From the NCBI GenBank assembly GCA_002238505.1, contig MPMM01000002.1:434001-498000 (forward strand): a stretch of 64,000 nucleotides of DNA, read 5' to 3'. Shown here piece after piece: positions 17,037 through 25,919 of the stretch; within the stretch, counting starts at the first letter, position 1; every line of letters starts with the position of its first letter. Position numbers and translations under genes: made by a program. This stretch comes from SAR202 cluster bacterium bin22 (GTDB lineage Bacteria; Chloroflexota; Dehalococcoidia; Lucifugimonadales; UBA3495). A model generated the notes under the pieces. That model searched no databases. It was not told the origin of the DNA and worked only from the letters and a program-made list of their open reading frames with translations.

Positions 17037-17324
17037 TTACTTACAGGGATGCACAGGATATACAGAATATGGAGTTGATTGCCAGGCAAAATGCGCTTTA
17101 TCAGCGAAACTATCGGAGACGTTCAATCAATAAATCCTGTCCATCCCGTTCATCCATGTTTGAATAGTTAAATCCTAGTCTTACTTCCAGGGATGCACAG
17201 GATAAACAGAATATGGAGTTGATTGCCACGCAACATGCGCTTTATCAGCGAAACTATCGGAGACGCTCAATCAAGAAATCCTGTCCATCCTGTTCATCCA
17301 TGTTTGAATAGTTAAATCCTAGCC
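17037..17324. repeat. Tandem duplication of a 144-bp intergenic unit
   Basis: Two copies, 17037-17180 and 17181-17324, are almost identical with a 144-bp period (for example TTATCAGCGAAACTATCGGAGACG in both). Each copy has imperfect inverted ends: AGGGATGCACAGGAT near the left and the complement of ATGAACAGGATGGACAGGATT on the right. The right copy overlaps the stop codon of the MetE-like gene (17319-17321). It fills the whole gap between the OsmC-like gene and the MetE-like gene. Confidence 0.9.
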
Positions 17325-18482
17325 GAATTCGGAGCGAAGTTTCTGCGCCGCCTCGCCGATTATCCGCATCTTGTTGAGGGCTCCTTCGGAGGTGTTGATG
17401 TTTCTCTCGGCAAAGGTTCCAAATCCGCAGTCCGGGTTCAGGTAGATCTTGTCAGCATCAAAATACTGCAGCATCTCCTTGACCCGGTCCACTACCTGGT
17501 CCGGCGACTCCAGATCATCGGTGCGCGGGTTGACCACGCCCAAGCCGATTTCCTTCTCGTTGGCGTATTCCTTGAAGACTTCCATCTCACCGGCGCGGGG
17601 CGTCGCGCATTCCAGCACCAGTTGGTCAATGTTCATCTGCACCAGGTAGGGGAGCAGCGGCCCGTAGTTTCCGGTCAGCAGCACCTCTTCCTTGCGGCTC
17701 CAGTTGCCGCGACAAACGTGCACGCCCAGCTTGATGCCCTCGATCCCTTCGGCCACCTCGTTCATCAGCCTGAGGGCAAACTCAAGCTCAGTGGTGGGGT
17801 CCCGGCGCTGGGGCAGCGAGGCGCACATAAAGGTCTCGCTGGACTCTTCGCCCAATACCACCTGAGTCAGGATGGGCTCGTCATACTGGATGAAATCGCA
17901 ACCCTGGTCCCTGAGCTTGATGGTTTCTTCTCGAAGAATTTCCACCACGTCTTTGGCCAGGTCTTCCGGCGTTGGGTAAATCTTGTCCGACAGCCCCTCG
18001 AACCAGCTGGAACGGGTCAGCATATAGGGCCCGGGCAGGGGAATCTTGATGGGCTTGTCCGTGTGCTGCTTCAGAAAGGCCAGTTCGTCCAGGGACAGGC
18101 CCTCAGCGCAGGAAATCCTCTCCGTGACTATGGGGCTCTTGATTGCGAAGGCCGGGACGTCCAGGGCGCGAAGCTGTTCTTCCAGCCTTGCGCGGTCCTT
18201 GGCGTAGTCCAGCAGGTCCGACACCTTCATCAGCTGCATGCCGGCAATCTTCCCAACCACGTAGGAGTAGAAATTGTCGCGGCGCTGCTCGCCGTCGCTG
18301 ATTATGTCGGTACCCGCCTCATCCTGCTCTTTGAGGGCCTGCAACACCGCCTTGTCAGCTACGGAATTGAACTCGTCCTCGGATATTTCGTCGGCCTGCC
18401 GCCGCCGCAGCGCCTGGATCAGTTCGGGTGGCCTGGGCCAGCTTCCGACAACGGTCACCGGAAACAGGGGAACGTCTGCCAT
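17319..18482 (-). CDS. Cobalamin-independent methionine synthase (MetE C-terminal)-like protein
   Basis: A 387-residue protein equivalent to the catalytic barrel of MetE without its N-terminal half. Zinc-site residues are visible: His and Cys in GVHVCRGNW, Glu in LVLECATPR, and Cys in LNPDCGFGTF. Such 'core' enzymes transfer methyl groups to thiols such as homocysteine or coenzyme M, from various donors; the donor here is unknown. ATG at 18482 is preferred over an in-frame TTG at 18494 because TTGGAGG lies just upstream. The stop codon lies inside the 144-bp repeat. Confidence 0.87.
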   Translation of the reverse strand: MADVPLFPVTVVGSWPRPPELIQALRRRQADEISEDEFNSVADKAVLQALKEQDEAGTDIISDGEQRRDNFYSYVVGKIAGMQLMKVSDLLDYAKDRARLEEQLRALDVPAFAIKSPIVTERISCAEGLSLDELAFLKQHTDKPIKIPLPGPYMLTRSSWFEGLSDKIYPTPEDLAKDVVEILREETIKLRDQGCDFIQYDEPILTQVVLGEESSETFMCASLPQRRDPTTELEFALRLMNEVAEGIEGIKLGVHVCRGNWSRKEEVLLTGNYGPLLPYLVQMNIDQLVLECATPRAGEMEVFKEYANEKEIGLGVVNPRTDDLESPDQVVDRVKEMLQYFDADKIYLNPDCGFGTFAERNINTSEGALNKMRIIGEAAQKLRSEFG

Positions 18483-18557
18483 TGTTTCCTCCAAGTCAGT
18501 TTGGTTTAGTTAATCAGTGAGCAAAAGGAGTAAAGGCTACTGCTCGCCTGGGCCGCC

Positions 18558-19331
18558 CTAGTTGGCCCAGTGGGGCTCTCGCTTTTCCAGAAAGGCCGAA
18601 ATGCCTTCTTGCGCATCGTGGGCGAGTAGATTCACTACCATCGTACGCTGTGCCATGTCGTAGGCTTCGGGGCGGTCCACCTGCAATTGCCGGTAGAAGG
18701 CCTGCTTGCCAATGGCCAGGGTGTAAGAACTGGCCCGGGCAATGTGTTGAGCCAGCTGCATTGCCGTGTCCGACAGTTGGTCTGCCGGAACCACTCGATT
18801 GACCAGACCCCAGTCCAGCGCGGTCCTTGCGGAAATCGGGGTACCGGTCAACAGCATTTCCATGGCATGCTTGGTACTGACCGCGCGGGACAGCGCTACC
18901 GCCGGCGTGGAACAGAACAGGCCAATCTGGACGCCCGGTGTGCAAAAACCCGAGTCTTCCGACGCCACCGCCAGGTCGCAGGTGGCAACCAGTTGGCAGC
19001 CCGCCGCCGTAGCCAGTCCCTGCACCTGCGCAATCACGGGCTGGGGAAGCAAGCGTATTGCTTCCATAACCTCCGTGCATTCAGCAAAAATGCAGGTGTA
19101 AGACTCTTCGTCAGACCCTACCATTTCCCGCAGGTCGTGGCCGGAACTGAATACCGGCCCATCCGACTTCAAAACCACCGCCTTGATGGTGGAGTCATCC
19201 CTTATCTGACCCAACCGGTCCTTCAGCGCAGCCAGCACTTCGCTGGACAGCGCATGACGGCGGGACGGGTTGTTCAGGGACAGTACTGCGACGTTGTCAA
19301 CCTGTTCGTAAATGAGCACCGGTTCAGACAT
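18558..19331 (-). CDS. Enoyl-CoA hydratase/isomerase family protein (ECHDC3-like)
   Basis: A 257-residue crotonase-fold protein. The oxyanion-hole segment SSGHDLREM and the AGCQLVATCDLAVAS segment are present. At the usual catalytic glutamates the sequence reads GVQIGLFCSTPAVALSRAV, lacking the Glu of true hydratases. That pattern is known from the ECHDC3 subfamily, whose reaction is uncertain. The frame is open upstream, but the ATG at 19331 with AGGAG 9 bases before is chosen. It follows the flavin monooxygenase gene on the minus strand. Confidence 0.83.
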   Translation of the reverse strand: MSEPVLIYEQVDNVAVLSLNNPSRRHALSSEVLAALKDRLGQIRDDSTIKAVVLKSDGPVFSSGHDLREMVGSDEESYTCIFAECTEVMEAIRLLPQPVIAQVQGLATAAGCQLVATCDLAVASEDSGFCTPGVQIGLFCSTPAVALSRAVSTKHAMEMLLTGTPISARTALDWGLVNRVVPADQLSDTAMQLAQHIARASSYTLAIGKQAFYRQLQVDRPEAYDMAQRTMVVNLLAHDAQEGISAFLEKREPHWAN

Positions 19332-19460
19332 CGCTGAAACTCCTGCCGCTATTGTTCGGCGCCTTACGCCGCTGGCCAAAGGCACGAGCAGTTTAACATC
19401 CCCCCGTTACCCCGGTCTAGTTTAGAGGAAGGCATCAACGAACGGCTGAAAAGAAGAGGC

Positions 19461-20612
19461 TTACCGGTTCAGCGCATTGCCGATAACCCACGCCGCTGGG
19501 GGGCAACCTATACCGAATCCGAAGAAGGGTCCGAAGTCGCGGGTGGCAGTCTGGCCTGTAAAGTAAAGCCCGGAAATACTGGACTGGAACTGGTCATCCA
19601 GGACTGGGCAGCCTCCTTCCACGTTGAGGCTCTCCACGATAGTAGGGTCGCGCAGGTAGGGCTCCCGCTCCAGTTCGACCCGGTATCCGGTGGCGAGAAT
19701 AACCTGGTCCACCTCCGCCAATTCGCCATTGCTCAGGGAGAGTGCAACCGTTCCGTCCCCGATCATGCGTGAATCCGAAATGACGGTGTTGGGCCGCAGA
19801 TGGACATTGCCTCCCTGGATTCGGGGATGCAGCCAGGGTTCCAGCTTTAGCCTTCCCTCGCCCCAGAGACGCTGGTAAATGTTGTCTCGTTCCTCAATAG
19901 GCAATCGCTTGAACCAGCCCGGGCTTTCCCTCGTCCGGTCCATCAATTCGTCAATCCAGTCCCAATCGGATTCTGTAAAGGCAGGTGTGTCATGGCGATA
20001 GATGACGTGGACTTCGGCGCCCGCCGCCTCGCTGACCAGGGCTGCCCACTCAAAGGCGCTCTGCCGCCCGCCCACTATGGCGCACCGCTTGCCCTTCAAC
20101 CCCGCAAAGTCCACGTAGTCGCAGGTGTGGGCAAACTTGTCACCGGGCAGCAGGGAAGCCACGTCCTCCGGAATGTTCTGATAATGGGTCAGTCCTGTGG
20201 CCGAAAGCACTCGCCGCGCCCGAATCTCGGAACCGTCATCCAGAATTGCCGTGAATGGCGCAGGAATGCCTTCCGTCCACCGCAGGTTCTGCACGAAGTT
20301 TCGCTGCACCGCAATGCCGCTCCGCTCCTGGAACCACCGGCAGTACTCCAGGTAGAGCGACAGCGTAATGGGAGAAACACCCTCCGGAGTAAGTCCCTGC
20401 TCTCCAACAAACTTCTCAAAGGTTAACTCCCCCACGGCGTCCAGGTGCCATGAGGTTGGAGACCGCAGCAGCATCCCCGAGGGCATGTGATCTCGCCAGA
20501 AGCTCATGGGGTCGCCAACTACCAGGCAATCCAGGCCAAGGCGTTTAACATAAGAAGCCGTCGCCAGCCCGTAGGGGCCGGCGCCGATAATGAGCAAATC
20601 TGTTTCCGTCAT
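19461..20612 (-). CDS. FAD/NAD(P)-binding monooxygenase-like oxidoreductase
   Basis: A 383-residue two-dinucleotide-binding flavoprotein. The FAD motif is GAGPYGLA (residues 10-17), and the NADPH motif is VGGRQSAFE in the middle, with a late ATGYRVE motif. This layout fits flavin-containing or N-hydroxylating monooxygenases and related thioredoxin-reductase-like proteins. The substrate is not apparent. The sequence ends in a conserved-looking GFGIGCPPAAWVIG segment. It is the first gene of the minus-strand run ahead of the enoyl-CoA-hydratase-like gene. Confidence 0.83.
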   Translation of the reverse strand: MTETDLLIIGAGPYGLATASYVKRLGLDCLVVGDPMSFWRDHMPSGMLLRSPTSWHLDAVGELTFEKFVGEQGLTPEGVSPITLSLYLEYCRWFQERSGIAVQRNFVQNLRWTEGIPAPFTAILDDGSEIRARRVLSATGLTHYQNIPEDVASLLPGDKFAHTCDYVDFAGLKGKRCAIVGGRQSAFEWAALVSEAAGAEVHVIYRHDTPAFTESDWDWIDELMDRTRESPGWFKRLPIEERDNIYQRLWGEGRLKLEPWLHPRIQGGNVHLRPNTVISDSRMIGDGTVALSLSNGELAEVDQVILATGYRVELEREPYLRDPTIVESLNVEGGCPVLDDQFQSSISGLYFTGQTATRDFGPFFGFGIGCPPAAWVIGNALNR

Positions 20613-20767
20613 GGCCTGTTAATAGCAGTGGCGGGTTTACCTGTCAAGAGAGCTTACAGCCCAAATCGAATACTGTTCATTTCGAGAAGCGTTTTGCCGT
20701 ATTGCCTGTATTGTCTTGAGCAGTTTCGCAGTTGGTCGTCCGGATTCGGCCTCCATAATAGAAATTA

Positions 20768-20796
20768 TTGACAGGGCGGGGTTAATGTAATATAAA
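20768..20796 (+). promoter_or_regulatory. Consensus promoter of the orphan solute-binding protein
   Basis: Perfect TTGACA (20768-20773), 17-base spacer, TATAAA (20791-20796). It is one of the best sigma-70-type promoters in the window. Confidence 0.8.
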
Positions 20797-20799
20797 GCT

Positions 20800-20826
20800 G
20801 ATTACTACGTTAACAAAGTAGTAATC
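20800..20826 (+). promoter_or_regulatory. Perfect 9-9-9 inverted repeat at the transcription start
   Basis: GATTACTAC, nine bases, then GTAGTAATC. It begins four bases after the -10 box, covering the predicted start site. This is a likely repressor operator or leader hairpin. No T-tract follows. A second smaller inverted repeat TTTACG-N5-CGTAAA lies at 20872-20888 near the ribosome-binding site. Confidence 0.6.
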
Positions 20827-20903
20827 GATATGCAGGAGGATTAAACCGAAGCACTAAAATAGTAATACAAATTTACGCAATTCGTAAAAATAGGAGGGAA
20901 TTT

Positions 20904-22781
20904 GTGGGAAAGCTAGTCAAACGATATAGCAGATCTTTCAAGCCCCGCCTGTGGGTGATACTGCCCTTAGTCGCGGTGCTGGCAGTGGCTTGCGGTTCGG
21001 CTGATGAACCCGCCGCCGCTCCCGCTTCACAAGCGCAGGAAGCAGCTCCCACGGCTACATTTGCTCCCCAGCTGATTCCGGCAGCCACGTCGGCCCCGGC
21101 TGAAAGCATGGCCAAGGCCGATACACCCGCAGAAAGCACGGGTGGTAGTGGTTCCTCGGGAGGTGATACCTCCAGCCAGCCGGCGCCTGCGCCCACCGCA
21201 GCGCCTGCGCCCACCGCTGCTCCCCCGTCGGCCGACCCCGCCAAGAACCACGCTGTAGTGGTTACTGAAGCGGAACCCGCCAGCGTCGGAGCCTGGAGCG
21301 AAGGCTGTTCAGCCGAAATCCATAGCATGGGCTGCCAGGACTTCGTTACCGACTTCCTTACCTGGCTGGATGACCGCACCGCTGAGATCGTTCCTATGTC
21401 CGGTGTAGTGGACTGGGAGCAGATTGGCTTGGACCGCTGGCGGTTCAACCTGCGGGATGGTGTCAAGTTCCACAACGGCGCTCCCTGGAATGCCGCCGCT
21501 GCCAAGTACGGCATCGAATATAACGGCTTCCCTGACAACCCCAGCGCATCGGTTACCTGGACTGGCCCGGACATGACCGCTGACGTAATTGACGATTTGA
21601 CGGTTGAAGCGGTTTGCCCGAACCCCTGTCCCATCTATCCTCGCACCGCCCTGTTTGCCGATTTCCAGGATCCAGTGTGGTTTGAATCTATAAAGGATGA
21701 TGAAGAAGCCCGTTCCACGAACACCATCGGTTTTGGTCCTTACAAGATTCTCGAACATACTGGGGGAGTCAAGACTGAGTTCGAGGCTTACGAAGACTAC
21801 TTGCCAACTGACAACCACTTCTCGCAAGCTCCCTCTATCCAGTACCTGACTCACACCTGGCGGGCTGAAGCAACGGTGCGCGCCGCTATGATACGGACCG
21901 GTGAGGCTCACTGGGCCGCTGACATCGGTTTCGAAGAAGCCCAGACCGTGAGCAAGACCGTTAGCGGAAAAACCGCAGAGGTTTACACGCTGGTCTTTGA
22001 CACCGTATTCCATGAAGAATTGGCCAAGCAGAAGGTCAGGCTTGCCCTGTCTCACGCCGTGGACTGCCAGACCATGCTGGACTCCTTCTTCAATGGCCAG
22101 ATCCCATGCCACCAGGCGATTTCCATGAAGGGCACAGTAGGCATTACCGATGCCAACTCTGCTCCCAGGGAATACAACCCTGAACTGGCAATGCAATTGC
22201 TCGCGGAAGCCGGTTACGACCCGGAAAACGAGATCAACATTAATACCCGCCCCGGCTCCAACATCCGTGGCGAGGAAATCCTGGAGTCCGTGGTCCAGTC
22301 CTGGCGCGAGATTGGAGTCAACGCTAACTTGAACTCCTTTGGTGACCTCGGCGCCGCCAGGGAATTGCAGATCTCCGGCTGTGGCCGCTTCTCTGCCGAA
22401 CCCGAATACAAGGCTGCCATGGACTGCGCCGACCGGGACCCTCCGGGACCGGCCTTCGTAAGCTCCCACGCCTACGAAGTCGCTACGTCCAACGAGATTC
22501 TGGACATGCAGCGGTTCAACAACTCTCGTCTGAGCTGCTTCAGCCGCAGCAGTCGCCACTGTACCGCCGAATTTGAAGCATGGAAGACCGAGGCCAACTC
22601 CATTCCGGAAGGACCGGACCGGACCGCGGCCATGGAAGCGATCGCCGACTTCGCCTATGAAGAGGCCATCTTCCTGCCCTTCTTCGAGGTTGTGTACGTG
22701 TACGGTCTGGCTGACGACATCGAATGGCAGCCCTACTACGCGCCGCGCCTCCGGGGCAACACCCTTCGGTTCATCGAGTGA
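20904..22781 (+). CDS. Lipoprotein solute-binding protein, peptide/nickel ABC type (family 5)
   Basis: A 625-residue extracytoplasmic binding protein (SBP_bac_5). The N-terminus is basic, then hydrophobic, with lipobox LAVAC placing the lipidated cysteine at 30. A Pro/Ala/Thr-rich tether (about 30-112) follows. The body shows typical dipeptide-binding segments (WRFNLRDGVKFHNGAPW, then VRLALSHAVD). The GTG start follows TAGGAGGGAAT. It is an orphan: no permease or ATPase is adjacent, so it may deliver ligand to a transporter encoded elsewhere, possibly the one at 54-58 kb. A strong promoter and operator-like repeat precede it. Confidence 0.9.
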   Translation: MGKLVKRYSRSFKPRLWVILPLVAVLAVACGSADEPAAAPASQAQEAAPTATFAPQLIPAATSAPAESMAKADTPAESTGGSGSSGGDTSSQPAPAPTAAPAPTAAPPSADPAKNHAVVVTEAEPASVGAWSEGCSAEIHSMGCQDFVTDFLTWLDDRTAEIVPMSGVVDWEQIGLDRWRFNLRDGVKFHNGAPWNAAAAKYGIEYNGFPDNPSASVTWTGPDMTADVIDDLTVEAVCPNPCPIYPRTALFADFQDPVWFESIKDDEEARSTNTIGFGPYKILEHTGGVKTEFEAYEDYLPTDNHFSQAPSIQYLTHTWRAEATVRAAMIRTGEAHWAADIGFEEAQTVSKTVSGKTAEVYTLVFDTVFHEELAKQKVRLALSHAVDCQTMLDSFFNGQIPCHQAISMKGTVGITDANSAPREYNPELAMQLLAEAGYDPENEININTRPGSNIRGEEILESVVQSWREIGVNANLNSFGDLGAARELQISGCGRFSAEPEYKAAMDCADRDPPGPAFVSSHAYEVATSNEILDMQRFNNSRLSCFSRSSRHCTAEFEAWKTEANSIPEGPDRTAAMEAIADFAYEEAIFLPFFEVVYVYGLADDIEWQPYYAPRLRGNTLRFIE

Positions 22782-22812
22782 TCTGAACCGAAATCAACGG
22801 TTTCCCTGAATG

Positions 22813-22836
22813 GGGGCGGGTCTCAGGACCCGCCCC
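22813..22836. terminator. Hairpin terminator between convergent genes
   Basis: Perfect 10-bp stem GGGGCGGGTC/GACCCGCCCC with a 4-base loop, followed by TCTTGATTT, between the solute-binding protein and the alcohol dehydrogenase. Confidence 0.75.
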
Positions 22837-22866
22837 TCTTGATTTGGCAAACCGTGGCAGATTGGT

Positions 22867-23952
22867 CTATTCAAACAGAATCACGCTCCGGGCCACGTTG
22901 CCGCCCTTCATGTCGGCGAAGGCCTCGTTAATCTGTTCCAGCTTCATCTGTTGACTGACCAGTTCGTCCAGCTTCAACCGCCCCTGCAGGTAGAACTCAA
23001 TGTAACGGGGCATGTCCGTCCGGAAGCGGTTGGACCCCATGCTGCTGCCCTGCAGCTTGCGTTCCCGGCGCAGGAACCCCCCGGCATCTATCTCGATCAT
23101 AGTCCCTTCGGGAATCATGCCAATGACCGTGGCTGTGCCGCCCGGGCGCAGCATCTGGTAGCACTGTTCCGCCGTCTGCTTCAGACCAATAGCCTCAAAG
23201 GAGTAATCAACCCCGTCGTCGGTCAGGTCTCGAATGCGCTCCACCACGTCGCCGCTGGAGGCGTCAATCACATCGGTGGCGCCAAACTCCCGGGCCATAG
23301 TCAGCTTGGTCTCCATGGTGTCCACTGCGATGATGCGCAAAGCCCCGGCCAGGGCCGCGCCCTGGATGCAGTTCAGGCCCACGCCTCCGCATCCCACCAC
23401 GCATACGGTGCTGCCCGGCTCCACCGCGGCTGTGTTGAGTACCGCGCCCAGGCCCGTGGTGGCCCCGCAGCCTATGAGGGCCAGGCGGTCGAAGGGCACA
23501 TCCTCCCGAACCTTGACGCAGGCGTTCTCATGGACCAGCATCATTTCAGCGTAGGAACCCAGTTGCGCCATCTGGGTAATTCCCTCGCCGTCCTTACGCA
23601 GTCTGGGGGGCTGGTCAGGGCTGCGGACTACGTCGGTGCGCGTGCACAGTACTGGCTGGCCCCTCAGGCAGAATTCGCAGTGCCCGCAAAAGACCGACAG
23701 GCACATGATTACGGTGTCTCCCGGCTTCAGGTAATAGACCTGTTCCCCCACCGCCTCAACTATTCCGGCAGCCTCGTGGCCCAGGATGGCCGGCTTGGCG
23801 ATGCTGTAGCTGCCCTCAACATAATGCAGGTCGCTGTGGCAAACGCCGCTGGCCCCGGTGCGGATCAGCACCTCCCGGGGGCCCGGGGCGTCAACCTGCA
23901 CCTCTTCCACTTCCAGGGGTACGTTAACCTCTCTCAAAACGGCAGCCTTCAT
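22867..23952 (-). CDS. Zinc-dependent alcohol dehydrogenase (class III/NDMA-dependent-like)
   Basis: A 361-residue MDR enzyme. The catalytic zinc site is visible in GVCHSDLHY and GHEAAG, and the four-Cys structural zinc site in CGHCEFCLRGQPVLC. The nucleotide-binding motif is VGCGGVGLN. The combination CGATTGLGAVLNTA matches glutathione-independent or NDMA/mycothiol-type class III alcohol/formaldehyde dehydrogenases. Substrate is inferred as a primary alcohol or aldehyde only from family. ATG at 23952 follows AAGGAGG, so the longer open frame is not the start. Confidence 0.9.
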   Translation of the reverse strand: MKAAVLREVNVPLEVEEVQVDAPGPREVLIRTGASGVCHSDLHYVEGSYSIAKPAILGHEAAGIVEAVGEQVYYLKPGDTVIMCLSVFCGHCEFCLRGQPVLCTRTDVVRSPDQPPRLRKDGEGITQMAQLGSYAEMMLVHENACVKVREDVPFDRLALIGCGATTGLGAVLNTAAVEPGSTVCVVGCGGVGLNCIQGAALAGALRIIAVDTMETKLTMAREFGATDVIDASSGDVVERIRDLTDDGVDYSFEAIGLKQTAEQCYQMLRPGGTATVIGMIPEGTMIEIDAGGFLRRERKLQGSSMGSNRFRTDMPRYIEFYLQGRLKLDELVSQQMKLEQINEAFADMKGGNVARSVILFE

Positions 23953-24047
23953 AGCCGCACCTCCTTGATGTTGGTACACCTGTGTTGTCCTGGGGCTACT
24001 GGGGAGAGTCTAACATCCTGCCAGCCTGATGGCACGGACGAAAAATT

Positions 24048-24734
24048 TCAGGAGGTGGCCGGTCGGCGGGGATTCTTGCGGCCGGTGTTCAGCTTGTTTC
24101 TTACTTCCCGTTTTACCCGTGACGCCAGGCAATGGTCGAATTCCATCAAGAACGACTCAACCGCCTCGCGGTCGTGTTGCTCAACCACCCGCAGCGCCCA
24201 GGACAGGGCTTTCACCACCATGTCATCCTGGTCAGCGGCCAGCATCAGACAAACTGGCAAGGTACGGGCCACATCACCAGTCCCGCCCCGCGCCTTCAGG
24301 TTGAGCGCCACGGTGCTGACCAGCGCAACCCGCCGCCACCAGCGGTTTTCGGAACGGGCCCAGTCGCGGACTTCGTCATCACCTATCTGGCCGTTTCGCC
24401 ACACCGGCCCCGACAGATAAAGGGAAAAAACATCCACCGAGTCCCAGGTGTCCAGGCTCTCGCCCAGCCGCTCCAGGCTTTTTCGGTCCAGCGATGCCAG
24501 CGTAGGTCGGTGGTAATGAGCGATCTCGTAACCCACCCACCGCAGGTCCCGTTCTCCGTCCAGCAAAGATCGGTCAACGACACCCTGCGCCAGGGCAAGG
24601 ACATCTCCGCCGCTGCATTTGGAAACAGTCCGGCTTATTTTCCGCCGGATGGGCCGGATGGCGGGAATTGAAGGGATGGGCAAGGCCTTTACCCGCTCAA
24701 AAAGTTCGTCAACCAGGTTAACTGAGTTGGTCAT
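24048..24734 (-). CDS. AlkD-like DNA alkylation repair protein (HEAT-like)
   Basis: A 228-residue helical protein of the AlkD/AlkC HEAT-repeat DNA glycosylase family. Diagnostic segments are DTWDSVDVFSLYLSG, followed by WARSENRWWRRVALVSTVAL, and a late DMVVKALSWALR. AlkD-type enzymes excise N3/N7-alkylated purines without base flipping. ATG at 24734 is preferred to the longer frame because family sequence begins near there. The Shine-Dalgarno is weak. It is apparently monocistronic. Confidence 0.8.
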   Translation of the reverse strand: MTNSVNLVDELFERVKALPIPSIPAIRPIRRKISRTVSKCSGGDVLALAQGVVDRSLLDGERDLRWVGYEIAHYHRPTLASLDRKSLERLGESLDTWDSVDVFSLYLSGPVWRNGQIGDDEVRDWARSENRWWRRVALVSTVALNLKARGGTGDVARTLPVCLMLAADQDDMVVKALSWALRVVEQHDREAVESFLMEFDHCLASRVKREVRNKLNTGRKNPRRPATS

Positions 24735-24902
24735 TGGCAGTCCAGGCCGTACGGGTCTAGATGGGCGGCATTTTAACAGATAACCCGTCAACTAAAGCGA
24801 ACAGAACGGGAAACCCTACCGAAGTAAGAGATTGGTATAGCTTTACACTCAGTGGACGCTCGTAACCCTTCGTGGAAGCTGAAAAGAGTCAAGGCGATTT
24901 TA

Positions 24903-24911
24903 TGCTAAAAT
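24903..24911 (+). promoter_or_regulatory. Extended -10 promoter for the metallo-beta-lactamase gene
   Basis: TGC-TAAAAT within ATGCTAAAATACCC, the same 14 bases as upstream of the SRAP gene, 42 bases before the start codon. Confidence 0.45.
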
Positions 24912-24953
24912 ACCCCCCGGATTTCCCCATTCCACCAGTACGGGAGGCGCGCC

Positions 24954-25805
24954 ATGGCCGGTAACCGGGTAACCGTAGGCAACGTGGAAATCACTTCCCT
25001 CTCCGACGGCATTCTTGAGTTCGACCTGTGCAACTTTTTCCCCAACCACAAGTCCGACGACGAATGGCAGGGCTATCGCCAGCACCTGGTCGATGGCCAT
25101 AAGGTCCGCTTCAACCTGGCGTCTTACCTCATCCGCTCTGAGGGCCGTACCATCGTCGTGGACACCGGGATGGGCGCCCGTCCCGCCGACGCTCCCGACA
25201 CTCCCTGGGGGGAGTTGATGAACGACTTCCAGGCCCACGGCGTGCGCACCGACGAGATTGACATGGTGGTTATGACTCACCTTCACCGCGACCACGTGGG
25301 CTGGAACCTGGCCCCCCCGGCCGAGGAAGGGGGCAGGTACGTTCCAACCTTCCCCAACGCTCGCTACTGGTTCAGCACGAAGGACTGGGAAGCTTGTCAT
25401 GACCCCGACATCATGCCTGCCAGGTTCCCCAACGCTCCCGCTTCCGTCTGGCCGCTGGAAGACCTGGGGCTGATTGAGTTCATGGACGGCGAGCATGTCC
25501 TGACTTCCGAGTTGACCGCCTTCCCTTCGCCGGGCCATACCCCCGGCCACATGAGCATTATGATCAACTCCCAGGGCGAGCGGGCCATCATCCTGGGGGA
25601 CGCCATCCACAACCAGGCCCAGGTTAACGAAACCGACTGGGAGTCCCGGGCCGATATGGACCCCGAACAGACCCGCATAACCCGTGGCAAGCTGATAAAC
25701 CAGTTGGAAACTGAGAACATCCTGGGGATCATCGGCCACTTCCCCTACCCCGGCTTTGGCAAGGTGGTACGGGCCGCCGGCCGCCGCTACTGGCAAGCGC
25801 TATAA
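24954..25805 (+). CDS. MBL-fold metallohydrolase (quorum-quenching lactonase-like)
   Basis: A 283-residue metallo-beta-lactamase-fold protein. The dinuclear site HxHxDH is T-H109-L-H111-R-D113-H114, followed by PGHTPGH, GDAIHN and a C-terminal GHFPYPGFG. The last motif and the overall layout resemble AHL-lactonase-like hydrolases. Substrate specificity cannot be read. Start ATG at 24954, with no strong Shine-Dalgarno directly upstream. It precedes an LLM flavin oxidoreductase with an inverted repeat between. Confidence 0.88.
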   Translation: MAGNRVTVGNVEITSLSDGILEFDLCNFFPNHKSDDEWQGYRQHLVDGHKVRFNLASYLIRSEGRTIVVDTGMGARPADAPDTPWGELMNDFQAHGVRTDEIDMVVMTHLHRDHVGWNLAPPAEEGGRYVPTFPNARYWFSTKDWEACHDPDIMPARFPNAPASVWPLEDLGLIEFMDGEHVLTSELTAFPSPGHTPGHMSIMINSQGERAIILGDAIHNQAQVNETDWESRADMDPEQTRITRGKLINQLETENILGIIGHFPYPGFGKVVRAAGRRYWQAL

Positions 25806-25819
25806 GTTGGCAGGTTTAA

Positions 25820-25878
25820 GTTAGAAGTCATAAGTGTAAGTAATTTATCCTGGCGAGGACCTTATACTGACTTCTAAC
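25820..25878. repeat. Inverted repeat between MBL and LLM genes
   Basis: Perfect 11-bp arms GTTAGAAGTCA (25820-25830) and TGACTTCTAAC (25868-25878) with a 37-base loop. It may be a hairpin terminator or processing site between the two genes; no T-tract follows. Confidence 0.5.
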
Positions 25879-25919
25879 TCTTCATTTTGGATTTGTAATT
25901 TACTCAAGGTTGGTAATCT

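Noticed and set aside
17037-17324. CRISPR array
   Set aside because: Only two adjacent 144-bp units with no unique spacers.
21309-22559. A 416-codon minus-strand frame opposite the solute-binding protein
   Set aside because: Shadow of a well-supported lipoprotein gene; no motifs.
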